64,000 nt of DNA from Spirochaetales bacterium (GTDB lineage: Bacteria; Spirochaetota; Leptospiria; Leptospirales; Leptonemataceae), in the NCBI GenBank assembly GCA_015075425.1, contig JABTUL010000001.1, forward strand, positions 1,302,001 to 1,366,000, in the 5' to 3' direction. The notes below the pieces were generated by a model that searched no databases, was not told where the DNA came from, and saw only the letters and a program-made list of their open reading frames with translations. The translations under genes and the position numbers were made by a program. Shown piece by piece: positions 24,149-34,400 of the stretch. Every line of letters begins with the position of its first letter. Position 1 is the first letter of the stretch.

Positions 24149-25534
24149 TCAGTGCCCGAACCCTTTTGCTTCCGGGGATTTGATCACTGTTTTCACCTCG
24201 GCAATGGCAATGGCCGGGAACAATCGCACAAACAGCAGGAAGAAGGTGAAAAACATGCCAAAAGAGCCTATCATGATCAGGTAGTCCACGACTGACGGAA
24301 AGAACATCCCCCACGAAGAAGGCAGAAAATCGCGATGTAAGGAAGTGACGACGATAACATAACGCTCGAACCACATCCCGATATTGACAAAGATACTGAT
24401 AATCCAGAGTGCAACGGGATTGGTGCGGATCTTCTTGAACCAGAAAAGTTGCGGTGTGATGACATTGCAGCTCATCATGATCCAGTAGGCCCACCAGTAT
24501 GGGCCAAAAGCCCGGTTGATGAAAGCAAAGACTTCAAAAGGAGAGCCGCTGTACCAGGCCATAAAAAATTCCGTGCCATAGGCCAGACCCACAAGGGAGC
24601 CGGTGAGCATGGTGATTTTGGCCATATTTTCCAGATGTTTTTCTGTAATATAGTCTTTGAAATTGAATAGTTCACGCATGATAATGAGCAGGGTGAGTAC
24701 CATACCGAAACCGGAAAAGATGGCCCCGATCACAAAATAGGGCGGGAAGATCGTGGTATGCCAGCCCGGAATGACTGAGGTGGCAAAGTCAAAGGATACG
24801 ATAGAATGCACGGAAAGCACCAGCGGAAAGGAAAGGCCTGCCAGGATCATCACCATGCTTTCATAATGGGCCCAGGCGCGGCTCGATCCTACCCAGCCTA
24901 AAGACAGAACAGAATAGACGCTTTTACGGAATTTCTGCCAGGCATTTTCTGGTTTGATGCGGTCGCGTATGGAAGCAAAGTCCGGCACCAGTCCTGAGTA
25001 CCAGAACACCAGGGAAATGATCAAATACGTGGATATGGCGAATACGTCCCAGACCAGCGGAGAACGAAAGTTGGGCCAGAGCACGCCCCGTTCGTTGGGG
25101 TAGGGCATGGCCCAGAAGATGTACCAGACCCGTCCCACATGGATGTTGGGATACAGTCCGGCGCAGGCCACAGCAAAAATCGTCATGGCTTCAGCGGAGC
25201 GATTGATCGCCGTCCGCCACTGCTGGCGGAAAACATAGAGAACGGCCGAGATGAGAGTCCCCGCATGTCCAATACCGATCCAGAAGACAAAATTGATGAT
25301 GTAGAAGCCCCAGCTGACCGGAACGTTGACGCCGCTCATACCCATGCCCGCACCGACAAGAACGCCCAGCGCCACCGTCTGCATGCCAAAGATGGAGAAG
25401 GCAATGAGAAAGGAGATCCACCAGAGCCGGTTGGGAAAAGTCTCAACAGGCTTTGCTATATCCCGGGTTGTATCTGTGTACGTTTTGCCGCCCGTTACCA
25501 GGGGGGCATTCAGTTCTGTGGACACGCTTTGCAT
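24149..25534 (-). CDS. actC: Alternative complex III quinol-oxidising membrane subunit ActC
   Basis: ActC is the NrfD/PsrC-like membrane subunit that holds the quinol site. In 461 residues about ten helices are readable. Landmarks: [29 protein letters not shown] (cited by its ends P-V-S-W to A-V-L-Y), [27 protein letters not shown] and [21 protein letters not shown], all typical. The histidine in G-H-A-G-T and nearby acidic residues form the quinol pocket in known structures. The gene starts 2 nt after the actB stop. Confidence 0.93.
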   Translation of the reverse strand: MQSVSTELNAPLVTGGKTYTDTTRDIAKPVETFPNRLWWISFLIAFSIFGMQTVALGVLVGAGMGMSGVNVPVSWGFYIINFVFWIGIGHAGTLISAVLYVFRQQWRTAINRSAEAMTIFAVACAGLYPNIHVGRVWYIFWAMPYPNERGVLWPNFRSPLVWDVFAISTYLIISLVFWYSGLVPDFASIRDRIKPENAWQKFRKSVYSVLSLGWVGSSRAWAHYESMVMILAGLSFPLVLSVHSIVSFDFATSVIPGWHTTIFPPYFVIGAIFSGFGMVLTLLIIMRELFNFKDYITEKHLENMAKITMLTGSLVGLAYGTEFFMAWYSGSPFEVFAFINRAFGPYWWAYWIMMSCNVITPQLFWFKKIRTNPVALWIISIFVNIGMWFERYVIVVTSLHRDFLPSSWGMFFPSVVDYLIMIGSFGMFFTFFLLFVRLFPAIAIAEVKTVIKSPEAKGFGH

Positions 25535-25536
25535 AC

Positions 25537-28500
25537 TTAGGCCTTATTCCTGATTTTCGCAAGATAGGTAACGGATGGTTCAACTTTGAGGAAATCGAGC
25601 ACTTTGTAGGCACGTTCATCCCTGGACAACCGGTTCACGCGGCTCTTCTCATCGTTGATATTGCCAAAAGAAATGGCCCCGGTGGGACACACTTCCTGGC
25701 AGGCCGTCACCATATCTCCGTCGCGGACAGACTCACTGCCCCTGGCTTTTGCTTCCTGCCGGGCTGTGGCAATACGCTGGACGCAGAAACTGCATTTTTC
25801 CATCACTCCGCGGCTGCGTACGGTCACATCGGGATTCAAGGCCAGTTGCTGCGGTGAACGCAGCTTGCGGACCAGGCCATCCATGTAGATCCAGTTTTCA
25901 AAAAAATTGAAACGACGGACTTTGTAAGGGCAGTTGTTTGCGCAGTATCGCGTACCTATACAGCGATTGTAGGTCATCTGATTGAGGCCCTCACTGTCAT
26001 GGGTGGTTGCGGCCACCGGGCAGACAGTTTCACAGGGAGCATTTTCGCAATGCTGACAGAGCATGGGCTGGTAAGCAACATCGGGATTTTTTTCATCACC
26101 ACTGTAGTAGCGATCGATGCGCAACCAGTGCATCTCCCGACCCATCAGGACTTCATCCGGACCCACCATGGGGACATTGTTTTCTGTATGACAGCTTGTT
26201 ACGCAGGCGTTGCAACCTGTGCAGGAGGTGAGGTCAATGACCATGTGCCAGCGCATACCGGTGTACTGCCAGGCAGGCATGAGGCTGGCATCCTTGGGGT
26301 AGTGGATCTTTTCCGGTTTGAACTGGCCGGGATTTTTCTTGAACTCATCCAGGTTCGCTTCCAGAATGATTGGCCTGTCGTACTGGCTGGATCCGCCGTA
26401 GGGAGCATTGGGCACGGAATCAGGCGCAAAAAATGCTTTATCTTCTTTATTGTATCCGTCGCGGTAGACGGTTTGCGTACAGGGAATCTCCACACGGTCG
26501 CCCGTTTTTTCCGTACTCACTGACAGGCCGCTTAGCTGAAGACCTGTTGCCTCCAGTGCGCCCAGAGCCAGTCCATTGGCTCCAACCCTGTTGCCCGTTT
26601 TTCCGGCGGCTTCGCGTCCATACCCGAGAGCCACAGTCAGGCTTTCCGGGTGGAGTCCGGGCTGCAGCAGCACCGGAAGGCGCAGACTGCCATGGCCGGT
26701 TTTTATTTCGAGGATTTCGCCCTGCTTCCAGCCCTGCTTGCGCGCCGTTTCCGGCAGCACACAGACGTGATTGCCCCAGACCGTCTTGGTGATGGGATCG
26801 GGAAGTTCCTGGCGATAGGCATTGTTGGCTCCGGAACCGTCGAGCATCGAAAGACTGTAATAGGGGCCGAGGCGCATCCCCCCGGCTGCGGGCAATGTGG
26901 CGGGCAATGTGTCCAGAGCACCGGCCTTGCGATTGGCGGCTGTACCATTTCTCCTGCTCTGGCCCGGAGCATAAAACCCTGTTTGCAGAAAGGAAGTCCA
27001 GAAAGCTTCTCCCCTTGCGGCCCAGCGCCCGCGCAGGAAGTCATAGAAACGAGTCGCACCGCCCAGGGAGCCTCCGGAGAAAGCAATCAGGTAATCTTCA
27101 AACGACCGGGTTTCATACAGCGGCCGGATAACCGGTTGCACAATACCATAAATTTCTTTTTGAAATTCCAGATCACCCCAGTTTTCCAGGTAGTGATTGA
27201 GTGGCAGGGCCATAGCAGCGGCAACGGACGTCTCATCCAGCCGGTCTGTCAGTTGGACGATGGGCGTGCCCCCCAGGTCCTCCGCCTTGAGTCCCGGTAC
27301 GTGGTAGAGCGGGTTGACCCCGGATAGAATAATGGCTCCGTAAGCGCCGCGCTTGATTTCAGAAAGGAGGTTCTTAAGTTCGCGATCGTTCATCCCCGCA
27401 GAAAGGAAGAGGGAATTCTGGTAGTCCACGGTGATTCCATCGTTGCCCAGCATGCTGTTTAAAAGATTTACGGCCACTTGCAGCTCCGGCCCGGATTGCA
27501 CTCCGCCTGCCAGCACCAGACTCCTGCCGCGCTCACGGGATAGTTCGCCGGCAATCTTTTTCAGTGCATCTGCCGGGATGCCCAGGTAGTCAGCCACTCG
27601 GGCGGGAAGGAAAGCGGAAAGATCTTTGCCTGCGGTAAGACCATGGTTTTCATCAAGCTCTGCGGCAATACTCAGAGCCGTGATGAGTGCATCACCCGGA
27701 CGAACGGCAAACCGTTCATCGGCATTGCCTCCGGTTACGCTGAACATGGATTCGATTACGATCAGCCGATTCATTTCTTTAGCCCGGCGGATATTGCGGG
27801 CCTGAGCAAAGGCATGGGTGAAACGGGCCGGCTGGATGTGTGTTCCCAGAAAATCGGCATCAAAAGAAACGACAAGATTGGCACGGTCAAAACGGTAGTC
27901 GGGTAGCAGGCGCTGACCGTAACTCAATTCCTGACCCTGAGCCACCTGGCGCCAGGTGGCATCAGCAGACCACTCCACATGCTTTCCGCCGGGATTGGCC
28001 TGTAAAAATTCTGTAACCAGGGCCCGACTGGATGGCCCCTGCAAAGGATTGGTCCAGAGTAAGTAGTTACCTTTTTTTATTAGATTGCGAGCTGCGGCAA
28101 CGACTTCAGCAGGCGCTGCCTTTTTCTTTTTTCCCTTCTCCAGAAGAACCGGCCGGCGCAAGCGATCCGGATCGTAAAGGTCCAGTAAAGAAGCGATTGT
28201 AGATGCTGATGCCCCGCCATTTGTTCCGGGAAAGCCAGCATTTCCGGCCAGCTTCACCGGCCGGCCTTCCCGGGTCCGCACGGTCAGCCCGGTTCCGTCC
28301 GGCGCCGTGGTGGAATAGAAAAGCGGCACGCCGGGTGTCATTTCCGGAGGCTGGATGACAGCGGGCACGATGCGTTCGACGGGTTTGCGACAGGCTGCCG
28401 TGGTCATCACAGCACCCGCGCCCATGAATTTCAAAAAGTTCGCCCGGCTGAGCCGGGAATCCGCCGCTTCAGCAGCCATTTCATTGCGGGAAGTCTGGAA

Positions 28501-28578
28501 TTCCGGCTTTTGCCACTGGTTGGCCTGGCCGGATCTCTCCGCGAGCGACAGCCAGTAATGTTTCTTTTCTTTATCCAT
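25537..28578 (-). CDS. actB: Alternative complex III iron-sulfur/molybdopterin-like subunit ActB
   Basis: ActB joins a molybdopterin-oxidoreductase-like domain without cofactor to a four-cluster iron-sulfur domain on the periplasmic side. The 1013-residue protein has a degenerate twin-arginine-type signal ([15 protein letters not shown], residues about 43-57) followed by cysteine 62. The B1 domain runs to about 770. The B2 domain shows [48 protein letters not shown] and CSFCVQR, then CQEVCPTGA, giving one [3Fe-4S] and three [4Fe-4S] clusters in homologues. Located between actA and actC with 2-12 nt gaps. Confidence 0.94.
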   Translation of the reverse strand: MDKEKKHYWLSLAERSGQANQWQKPEFQTSRNEMAAEAADSRLSRANFLKFMGAGAVMTTAACRKPVERIVPAVIQPPEMTPGVPLFYSTTAPDGTGLTVRTREGRPVKLAGNAGFPGTNGGASASTIASLLDLYDPDRLRRPVLLEKGKKKKAAPAEVVAAARNLIKKGNYLLWTNPLQGPSSRALVTEFLQANPGGKHVEWSADATWRQVAQGQELSYGQRLLPDYRFDRANLVVSFDADFLGTHIQPARFTHAFAQARNIRRAKEMNRLIVIESMFSVTGGNADERFAVRPGDALITALSIAAELDENHGLTAGKDLSAFLPARVADYLGIPADALKKIAGELSRERGRSLVLAGGVQSGPELQVAVNLLNSMLGNDGITVDYQNSLFLSAGMNDRELKNLLSEIKRGAYGAIILSGVNPLYHVPGLKAEDLGGTPIVQLTDRLDETSVAAAMALPLNHYLENWGDLEFQKEIYGIVQPVIRPLYETRSFEDYLIAFSGGSLGGATRFYDFLRGRWAARGEAFWTSFLQTGFYAPGQSRRNGTAANRKAGALDTLPATLPAAGGMRLGPYYSLSMLDGSGANNAYRQELPDPITKTVWGNHVCVLPETARKQGWKQGEILEIKTGHGSLRLPVLLQPGLHPESLTVALGYGREAAGKTGNRVGANGLALGALEATGLQLSGLSVSTEKTGDRVEIPCTQTVYRDGYNKEDKAFFAPDSVPNAPYGGSSQYDRPIILEANLDEFKKNPGQFKPEKIHYPKDASLMPAWQYTGMRWHMVIDLTSCTGCNACVTSCHTENNVPMVGPDEVLMGREMHWLRIDRYYSGDEKNPDVAYQPMLCQHCENAPCETVCPVAATTHDSEGLNQMTYNRCIGTRYCANNCPYKVRRFNFFENWIYMDGLVRKLRSPQQLALNPDVTVRSRGVMEKCSFCVQRIATARQEAKARGSESVRDGDMVTACQEVCPTGAISFGNINDEKSRVNRLSRDERAYKVLDFLKVEPSVTYLAKIRNKA

Positions 28579-28590
28579 TCCTGTTCCTTC

Positions 28591-29151
28591 TCAATAGTGA
28601 CAAGTGCCGCATTCTGTGATTTTGACTGTTACGTTGTTTCCGGGCGGTTTTTCCTGTTCCGTGAAATCGCGGTGACAATTCACGCACCAGCCCATATTGA
28701 AATCTACCGCTACATGCACTTTATCCATAGCAGCGACATCGCCATGGCACTGCTCACAGGACAGGCCCCGAGCAATGTGTGGCTTGTGGGCAAATCGAAC
28801 ATGGTCCGGCAGGTCATGCACCTTCACCCAGGCCACGGGTTTACCCTGACGGTAACTTTGTTTAAGGTATTGAATATCCTGGCTGTCCGGAGCTACATGC
28901 TCATGGCATTTCATACAGGTGGCCAGATCCGGAACGACTGCCGTTGGCGATTTTTCCACTCCATAGTGACAGAACTGGCAATTGATCTGTAAGTCACCGG
29001 CATGAATTTTGTGGCTGAAAGCGATCGGCTGGTCGGGCTGGTACCCTTCATACTTGGCATCACTGGCAATCAGGTAAATGGGCCCTCCCACCAGAATCAA
29101 AAGCAGGAGAAGCTTAATTCCGTGTTTTTTTGCGATGCGAATTATGGCCAT
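28591..29151 (-). CDS. actA: Alternative complex III pentaheme cytochrome ActA
   Basis: ActA is the membrane-anchored pentaheme cytochrome c of ACIII. From the ATG at 29151 (preferred to the TTG at 29187) it has 186 residues with one N-terminal helix (about 10-28) and five heme motifs: CQFCH, CMKCH, CEQCH, CVNCH and CGTCH. Histidines in FSHKIHAG and FAHKPHIARG are the usual distal ligands. It is the first gene of the operon; the next is actB after 12 nt. Confidence 0.94.
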   Translation of the reverse strand: MAIIRIAKKHGIKLLLLLILVGGPIYLIASDAKYEGYQPDQPIAFSHKIHAGDLQINCQFCHYGVEKSPTAVVPDLATCMKCHEHVAPDSQDIQYLKQSYRQGKPVAWVKVHDLPDHVRFAHKPHIARGLSCEQCHGDVAAMDKVHVAVDFNMGWCVNCHRDFTEQEKPPGNNVTVKITECGTCHY

Positions 29152-29390
29152 TCGTGTTGTTCCAATTGGGGCCAGAAATTTTAGCAAAAAGTTGCTGTCA
29201 ATAGAATCTGGTTTTTTTCTGCCAGAAGGGCAGTAAACCTGACGTGCTGACAGCTGACCGCTGGTAATGTCCCGATGGCGTTACATTCTTGCCTGATTCG
29301 CTGGCCTGAAAATTGCTATCGTAAGTGTAAGATAACATCTTCCGGAGAATTTTGAGAACAAATCTCAATAGCTGCGGATGAAGGATACAG
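29152..29390. promoter_or_regulatory. Divergent promoter region between actA and clpB
   Basis: This 239-nt interval separates the two divergent genes and is the longest non-coding stretch in the window. It must hold both promoters. The pentamer CTGAC occurs three times in direct order at 29239, 29247 and 29254, a possible regulator-binding array. Nearer clpB, TAACAT (29333-29338) is a fair -10 match without a well-placed -35. clpB has a good ribosome site (AAGGA, 29381-29385) 5-6 nt before its ATG. Toward actA, TTGACA and TAAAAT occur but only 12 nt apart. No CIRCE-type heat-shock operator was seen. Confidence 0.45.
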
Positions 29391-31967
29391 ATGAAACTGG
29401 AAAATTTAACAGCAAAAATGCGGGAAGCTCTGATTGATGCAGAGAAAGCAGCGACAGAAGCGGCCAATCCGGAGTTTACACCGGAGCATCTTCTTTACCA
29501 GTTGATGGTTCAGACGGGTGGAATGGGACGTATGTTGCTCGATCGCTTGCAGATCAATGCTGCAGCAGTGGAAGGACTTATTCGTACGTCACTCGGGCGA
29601 TTGCCCACAGCATCGGGAACGGAAACCCGGGCCAGTAAGTCGCTCATTGATCTTTTGAACCAGGCCGAAAAGATTCGCAGTGCAGAAAAAGCCAGCTACC
29701 TGAGTACGGAGCATGCCATACTCGCTTACCTTCGCGATAGCGGTCGTCCGTTATCTGCAGAATTAAAAAAGCTGGGACTCGATGCTCAGGTTACACAGAC
29801 GGTTTTTGCGGACTTAAAGGGAGGCCGTAGCGTGCAAAGTGAAAATCCAGAAGATTCCGTTGATGCCCTGAACAAATACGCCCGCAATCTCAACGAAGCG
29901 GCCCGCAAGGGGAAACTTGATCCGGTCATCGGCCGCGAAGAAGAGATCCGGCGCATCATGCAGGTGCTGACACGCAGAACCAAGAACAATCCCATATTGA
30001 TTGGTGAGCCGGGAGTGGGCAAGACCGCGATTGTGGAAGGCCTCGCGGGCAAGATCGTGGCCGGTGAAGTGCCTGAAGGCCTGCTGGAAAAAGAACTCTA
30101 TGCCCTGGATTTAGGATCGATGGTAGCCGGTGCTAAATACCGGGGGGAATTCGAGGATCGTTTCAAGGCATTGCTGGATGAGGTGCAAAAATCCGATGGG
30201 CGGGTCGTTTTGTTTATTGATGAATTGCATACCCTGGTGGGTGCCGGTGCGGCAGAGGGAAGCCTGGATGCTTCCAACATGATCAAACCTGCTCTGGCCC
30301 GCGGTGAGCTGCGTTGTGTTGGTGCGACCACCCTCAAGGAATACCAGAAATACATAGAAAAGGATGCCGCTCTGGAGCGTCGCTTCCAGCCCGTTTATGT
30401 CAGCGAGCCTGATGTGGAAGATACAGTGACCATTCTGCGCGGGTTAAAAGATCGCTATGAGCTGCACCATGGAGTGCGCATCACAGACGGAGCGATTGTT
30501 GCCGCCGCACGCCTCTCTCATCGCTATATCACAGATCGATTCCTGCCGGATAAGGCTGTGGATCTGATTGATGAGGCCTGCTCGCGCATGCGTATTGAGC
30601 TGGATTCTTTACCGGAGGAGCTCGATCGGACGGAGAAAAAGATCAAGTCCCTCAAAATCGAAAGAGAAGCCCTGAAGATGGAAAAGGATAAGGCCAGTCA
30701 GGAAAGGCTGGCGATGCTGGAACGTGAGCTTTCTGATCTGGAAGAAGAATTCCGCCGTAAGAAAGGCATCTGGGAAACAGAGAAAGCTGGCATGGAGGAG
30801 GCCAAAGGCATCCGCGAAGAAATTGAAAAGCTGCGCCTGGAAGAAAAGGAAGCAGAGAGGCGTGGAGACTTAAACCGCGTGGCCGAGATTCGCTACGGCC
30901 GTATTGTCGAACTGGAACGCAAGCTGGAAGCCGCGGAAAAGCGGATGCTGGAGAATGACAATAAGTATGTGAAGGAAGAGATTACCTTTGAGGATATCGC
31001 CGCGATTGTGGCCCGCTGGACCGGGATTCCTGTGACCCGCATGCTGCAGGGAGAAAAGGAACGTATCCTCGGCATGTTTGATAAACTCAAAGAAAGAGTG
31101 ATCGGTCAGGATCACGCTCTCCAGGCGGTCACCGAAGCCATCCAGCGCTCGCGCAGCGGCCTTTCGGATCCGGATCGGCCCGCCGGGGTTTTTCTCTTTC
31201 TGGGACCCACAGGTGTGGGCAAGACAGAAACGGCGCGAGCTCTGTCAGGTTTTCTTTTCGATGATGAAAATGCCATGCTGCGCATTGATATGTCCGAGTA
31301 CATGGAAAAGCATTCCGTTTCCCGTTTGATTGGCGCGCCGCCGGGCTATATCGGGCATGATGAGGGTGGACAGCTTACGGAAGCAGTGCGCCGCCGGCCC
31401 TACCAGGTCATTCTCTTTGATGAAGTTGAGAAAGCGCATCCGGATGTCTTCAATCTGTTTTTGCAGATTTTTGACGATGGTCGTCTTACCGATTCCAAAG
31501 GGCGCACGGTGGATTTCAAACATTCCATCATCATCATGACTTCCAACATCGGCTCCTCCTATCTTATGGAAGAAAATCTCGATCAATCTGTGAAAGAACA
31601 GAACGTACGCACGGAACTGCATCGATTTTTTAAGCCGGAATTCCTCAATCGATTGGATGACATTATCTTTTTCCGTCCCGTAGACCGATTGGCCCTGCAA
31701 TCCATTGTGCATTTGCAGCTGCAACGATTGATGGAGCGAGCCCGGGAGCAGGGATTGAAGGTAAAAGTCGATGCAAAAGCCATTGATTACCTGGCGGAGC
31801 GCGGGTACGATCCGCAGTTTGGTGCCCGGCCGCTCAAGCGTTTGATCCAGAAGGAGGTGGGGAATTTGCTCGGTCAGCTGATTCTGGGGGGCACCTTTGA
31901 GACGGAGCTGGAGTACCAACTGACCCTGGAGGCCGGGCGGCTGTTACTGGCTAAGGGGAAGACTTGA
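29391..31967 (+). CDS. clpB: ATP-dependent disaggregase ClpB
   Basis: ClpB is a hexameric AAA+ chaperone that, with DnaK, pulls proteins out of aggregates. The 858-residue protein has the N-terminal double Clp repeat, Walker [10 protein letters not shown] at about 205 with Walker [11 protein letters not shown], and the coiled-coil middle domain rich in E and K (about 410-530). The second AAA module has GPTGVGKTE at about 605 and [12 protein letters not shown], and the C-terminal D2-small domain includes [12 protein letters not shown]. The middle domain rules out ClpA or ClpC. Length is standard. A good ribosome site precedes the ATG. Confidence 0.97.
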   Translation: MKLENLTAKMREALIDAEKAATEAANPEFTPEHLLYQLMVQTGGMGRMLLDRLQINAAAVEGLIRTSLGRLPTASGTETRASKSLIDLLNQAEKIRSAEKASYLSTEHAILAYLRDSGRPLSAELKKLGLDAQVTQTVFADLKGGRSVQSENPEDSVDALNKYARNLNEAARKGKLDPVIGREEEIRRIMQVLTRRTKNNPILIGEPGVGKTAIVEGLAGKIVAGEVPEGLLEKELYALDLGSMVAGAKYRGEFEDRFKALLDEVQKSDGRVVLFIDELHTLVGAGAAEGSLDASNMIKPALARGELRCVGATTLKEYQKYIEKDAALERRFQPVYVSEPDVEDTVTILRGLKDRYELHHGVRITDGAIVAAARLSHRYITDRFLPDKAVDLIDEACSRMRIELDSLPEELDRTEKKIKSLKIEREALKMEKDKASQERLAMLERELSDLEEEFRRKKGIWETEKAGMEEAKGIREEIEKLRLEEKEAERRGDLNRVAEIRYGRIVELERKLEAAEKRMLENDNKYVKEEITFEDIAAIVARWTGIPVTRMLQGEKERILGMFDKLKERVIGQDHALQAVTEAIQRSRSGLSDPDRPAGVFLFLGPTGVGKTETARALSGFLFDDENAMLRIDMSEYMEKHSVSRLIGAPPGYIGHDEGGQLTEAVRRRPYQVILFDEVEKAHPDVFNLFLQIFDDGRLTDSKGRTVDFKHSIIIMTSNIGSSYLMEENLDQSVKEQNVRTELHRFFKPEFLNRLDDIIFFRPVDRLALQSIVHLQLQRLMERAREQGLKVKVDAKAIDYLAERGYDPQFGARPLKRLIQKEVGNLLGQLILGGTFETELEYQLTLEAGRLLLAKGKT

Positions 31968-31999
31968 CACGGCCGCCCCCCGGGAAAGCTTGACCGCTT

Positions 32000-32200
32000 A
32001 TGAAGGCCGGCATCCATCCTGAATACAAAGATTGCACCGTGTCCTGTGCTTGCGGCGCCCGCTACCAGCTCAGAAGTACAAAGGAAGCCATGAGTGTGGA
32101 GATCTGCTCCACCTGCCATCCTTTTTATACCGGTAAACTGCGCCTTGTGGATGCCACCGGTCGCGTGGATCGATTCAAAAAGAAATACAAGCTCAAGTAA
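32000..32200 (+). CDS. rpmE: 50S ribosomal protein L31 (zinc type)
   Basis: This 66-residue L31 starts MKAGIHPEY and keeps the cysteines of the zinc-binding C+ form: C-x3-C in CTVSCACG and C-x2-C in [11 protein letters not shown]. The R-V-D-R-F-K-K-K-Y end is standard. It lies 32 nt after clpB and directly abuts the following lipoprotein gene (stop at 32200, ATG at 32201). Confidence 0.96.
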   Translation: MKAGIHPEYKDCTVSCACGARYQLRSTKEAMSVEICSTCHPFYTGKLRLVDATGRVDRFKKKYKLK

Positions 32201-32638
32201 ATGGCCAGGCCCGCCCGGTGGATTGCGGGGGCACTTGCCTTTACGCTTACTTTTTCTACCTGTAACTACGTAGGTCTGCCGCGCGTGTCGGACTATTCGG
32301 CTGAGCAAAGCCGGGCCGTCCTGGATGATGCTTTTGAATTCCTATTGCTTGCTGCTCTTCTTGTGCGTAGCGGCCCCATTGATGAAACCATACTGCTTGA
32401 GTTGTTGATTCAGCGCTGGGCCCATCGTTATCGTTTTAAGCTCAATAAGAATGAGTTCTATAAGAAAAAGGACGTGGATCGCTGTGCATCCACAATCCGC
32501 CGTACTGGACTTTTGACGCTTCTGGCTACGGGCGTGGAATCGCTGTATCTGGTGGTTTTACACCCCGATTGCGATCTGCACTCATCCGGGGAGTCGCCTC
32601 TCCTCGATGACGACTCCGTGGAACGATTCCTTTTTTGA
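32201..32638 (+). CDS. Putative lipoprotein, unknown function
   Basis: A 145-residue protein with signal peptide and lipobox FSTC (cysteine 21). The mature part has a hydrophobic helix (about 47-56, FLLLAALLVRSG), a basic stretch RFKLNKNEFYKKKDVDRC and a second hydrophobic helix (TGLLTLLATGVESLYLVVL). It resembles the many small lipoproteins of Leptospirales, but I cannot name a family. It directly follows rpmE with no gap and probably shares its transcript. Confidence 0.65.
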   Translation: MARPARWIAGALAFTLTFSTCNYVGLPRVSDYSAEQSRAVLDDAFEFLLLAALLVRSGPIDETILLELLIQRWAHRYRFKLNKNEFYKKKDVDRCASTIRRTGLLTLLATGVESLYLVVLHPDCDLHSSGESPLLDDDSVERFLF

Positions 32639-32640
32639 AT

Positions 32641-32684
32641 TGCTGTTTTTGAATTTCTGTTCCGCCGTCAATTCAACGACAGCA
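32641..32684. terminator. Inverted repeat between convergent genes, probable bidirectional terminator
   Basis: TGCTGT (32641-32646) and TGAATT (32650-32655) pair with AATTCA (32670-32675) and ACAGCA (32679-32684). This gives two 6-bp stems interrupted by a 3x3 internal loop, with a 14-nt apical loop. It sits exactly between the ends of the lipoprotein gene (plus) and the M20 peptidase gene (minus), overlapping the latter's stop. There is a T-rich stretch before it but no clean T-tail after it on either strand. Confidence 0.4.
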
Positions 32685-34116
32685 TTGCATCGAGAATGAT
32701 GCGGATGCCCAGTTCCAGATTCTCCAGGCTCAGATACTCATTCTTGCTGTGTGTGCTGCCCAGTTCTGTTTCCGTGAGCAGTACCGGGGTAAGGCCGTAA
32801 CAATCCAGCCCGAGTTGCCTGAATACTGTGTTATCTGTGTTCCCCGGGGTCAGGAGCGGTGTGGCCACGCTGCCAGGAACGGCGCGGGTTGCCGCACCGG
32901 CAAGAGCCTGAAAAAAGGGAGAGTCAATGGGCGACGAATTGGGGGTGATCCGGGAGATTTCCTGGGTGATTTTTACCTCATGCCGTGCAGCAATTTCTTC
33001 TATTTTCGAGCGGTAGCTATCTGGTGTTTCACCCGGCAGGAGGCGGATGTCCAGCATCGCGTAGGCTTTGTTACCGATTACGTTGGGCCCCTGGTCCTCG
33101 TTGGTATAAAGAGCGGCGATGGAGCGGGTATTGGTGGTCATCGCTGTCAGATAACGATTGGACAGGATGATTCCGCCAAGGATCTGTCCTACGAGCGGGT
33201 TGGTGGCTCGCTTGAGGAAAAAAGAATTGGGAAAGGGGCTGGCCGTACCCATCTGATAAAAGAATCGCTCTGTTTCCTTTGTGATTGTAATTCCTTTTTC
33301 CATATCCGCTACATCAGTTAAAAAACGGATCATCTTCTTGACGGCATAATCCTGGGGAGGGCGCGCCCCGTGGCTGGATTCGCCTTCAGATTCGAGTTTG
33401 AGCCAGAGCAGGCCCTTTTCTCCAAACTGGATATTAAAGATTTTACTATTTTTGACCGCCACATCCAGAGTGCCCAGTCCGCCTTCATTGAGTACGTAAC
33501 GGTAACCCTGGAAGAGATCTTTGTGTTCAAGAGCCAGGAATTTGCTGCCGTATTCAAATAGCGTTTCTTCATCGGCTACGGCCAGAAACATGACTTTGTT
33601 TTTGAGTTTCACACCGGACCGTTTGAGATGCAGGAAAGCCATCAGTTCCATGACCGTATGTCCTTTCATGTCCAGAGCCCCCCGTCCCCAGATTTTTCCA
33701 TCCTGGATGATTCCGGAAAAAGGATCCACAGTCCATTCAGAGGCGTCTGCTTCCACAACATCCAGATGCGAGGAAAGGATGATTCCTTCTTCCCCCGGTT
33801 GCTCCGGAATGAGCTCGGCCACGAGATTCACCCGATCGGGGTGACCTTTTTTATGGAGTAGCCGGACCGGAATTCCTTCTCGTTCAATAATGCTGCGGAG
33901 TTTTTCCGCTACGGCCCTTTCATTGCCACGGATGCTGCGAATGCGCAGGAGCTCCTGTAGAATGGGAGTCGCTTCTTCCCGCAAGGCCTGGTAGGGGAGG
34001 GTGGCTGCTGTTTGTGTTGACCCGGCCGGATCAAGACCCCGACCGGTGTCCAGGAAAATATAGACCAGAAGAACAAGGAGGAAACCCGCCAAAGCGAGCA
34101 GGATTTTTTTAAGCAT
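32668..34116 (-). CDS. M20 family metallopeptidase, membrane anchored
   Basis: M20 enzymes hydrolyse peptide or N-acyl-amino-acid bonds with two zinc ions. The ATG at 34116 gives 482 residues and an immediate N-terminal helix (residues about 4-22), so the enzyme is anchored and probably periplasmic. Ligands are visible: SSHLDVVEAD (histidine, with catalytic D two residues on), GRGALDMKG (bridging aspartate), ADEETLFEYGS (catalytic glutamate and ligand), LNEGG, and the late histidine in STHSKNEYLS. The SHGARPP dimer-domain motif is present. It is close to carboxypeptidase S/PM20D1. An earlier in-frame start at 34149 lacks support. Confidence 0.88.
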   Translation of the reverse strand: MLKKILLALAGFLLVLLVYIFLDTGRGLDPAGSTQTAATLPYQALREEATPILQELLRIRSIRGNERAVAEKLRSIIEREGIPVRLLHKKGHPDRVNLVAELIPEQPGEEGIILSSHLDVVEADASEWTVDPFSGIIQDGKIWGRGALDMKGHTVMELMAFLHLKRSGVKLKNKVMFLAVADEETLFEYGSKFLALEHKDLFQGYRYVLNEGGLGTLDVAVKNSKIFNIQFGEKGLLWLKLESEGESSHGARPPQDYAVKKMIRFLTDVADMEKGITITKETERFFYQMGTASPFPNSFFLKRATNPLVGQILGGIILSNRYLTAMTTNTRSIAALYTNEDQGPNVIGNKAYAMLDIRLLPGETPDSYRSKIEEIAARHEVKITQEISRITPNSSPIDSPFFQALAGAATRAVPGSVATPLLTPGNTDNTVFRQLGLDCYGLTPVLLTETELGSTHSKNEYLSLENLELGIRIILDAMLSLN

Positions 34117-34202
34117 GGTTGTTTCTGGGAACCGGGCCTGGCAGGGCAAAGGTTTTTTGTCTTTTGCTTGCAGGGGGAGGCCCTTTTCATTTCCTTAAAG
34201 CT

Positions 34203-34400
34203 ATGGAAAAAATCCGACCTCCCATGACCGTATTTCAATTCAGCAAACTGAGCGATGATTCCCTGCGCGATCTGGTTTCCCGGGGTGAGTTCAAAAGAAT
34301 CCGTTACTTTGCTGATGGTCAGAGTCGCGAAACCGACATCAAAGAATGGATTCGGCTTAAGAGGCCGCAATTCGCCCACGCAAAAGAGCTGGGCCTGTAA
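34203..34400 (+). CDS. Small conserved-looking protein of unknown function
   Basis: From the ATG at 34203 this is a 65-residue soluble protein with balanced charge and an internal methionine at 34224 as an alternative start. It reads [20 protein letters not shown], then a short strand pair and an R-P-Q-F ending. Its TAA shares one base with the ATG of the GDP-fucose synthase gene (TAATG), which supports real translation. No family recognised; size and coupling suggest a small regulator or an adaptor. Confidence 0.5.
   Translation: MEKIRPPMTVFQFSKLSDDSLRDLVSRGEFKRIRYFADGQSRETDIKEWIRLKRPQFAHAKELGL

Noticed and set aside
29165-29205. TTGACA and TAAAAT in front of actA as a promoter pair.
   Set aside because: They are only 12 nt apart, too short for a sigma-70 type spacer; each may be part of a different promoter but not together.
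31245-31919. 224-residue minus-strand frame inside clpB.
   Set aside because: It lies entirely antisense to the second AAA domain of clpB and lacks any motif; it is a codon-bias shadow.
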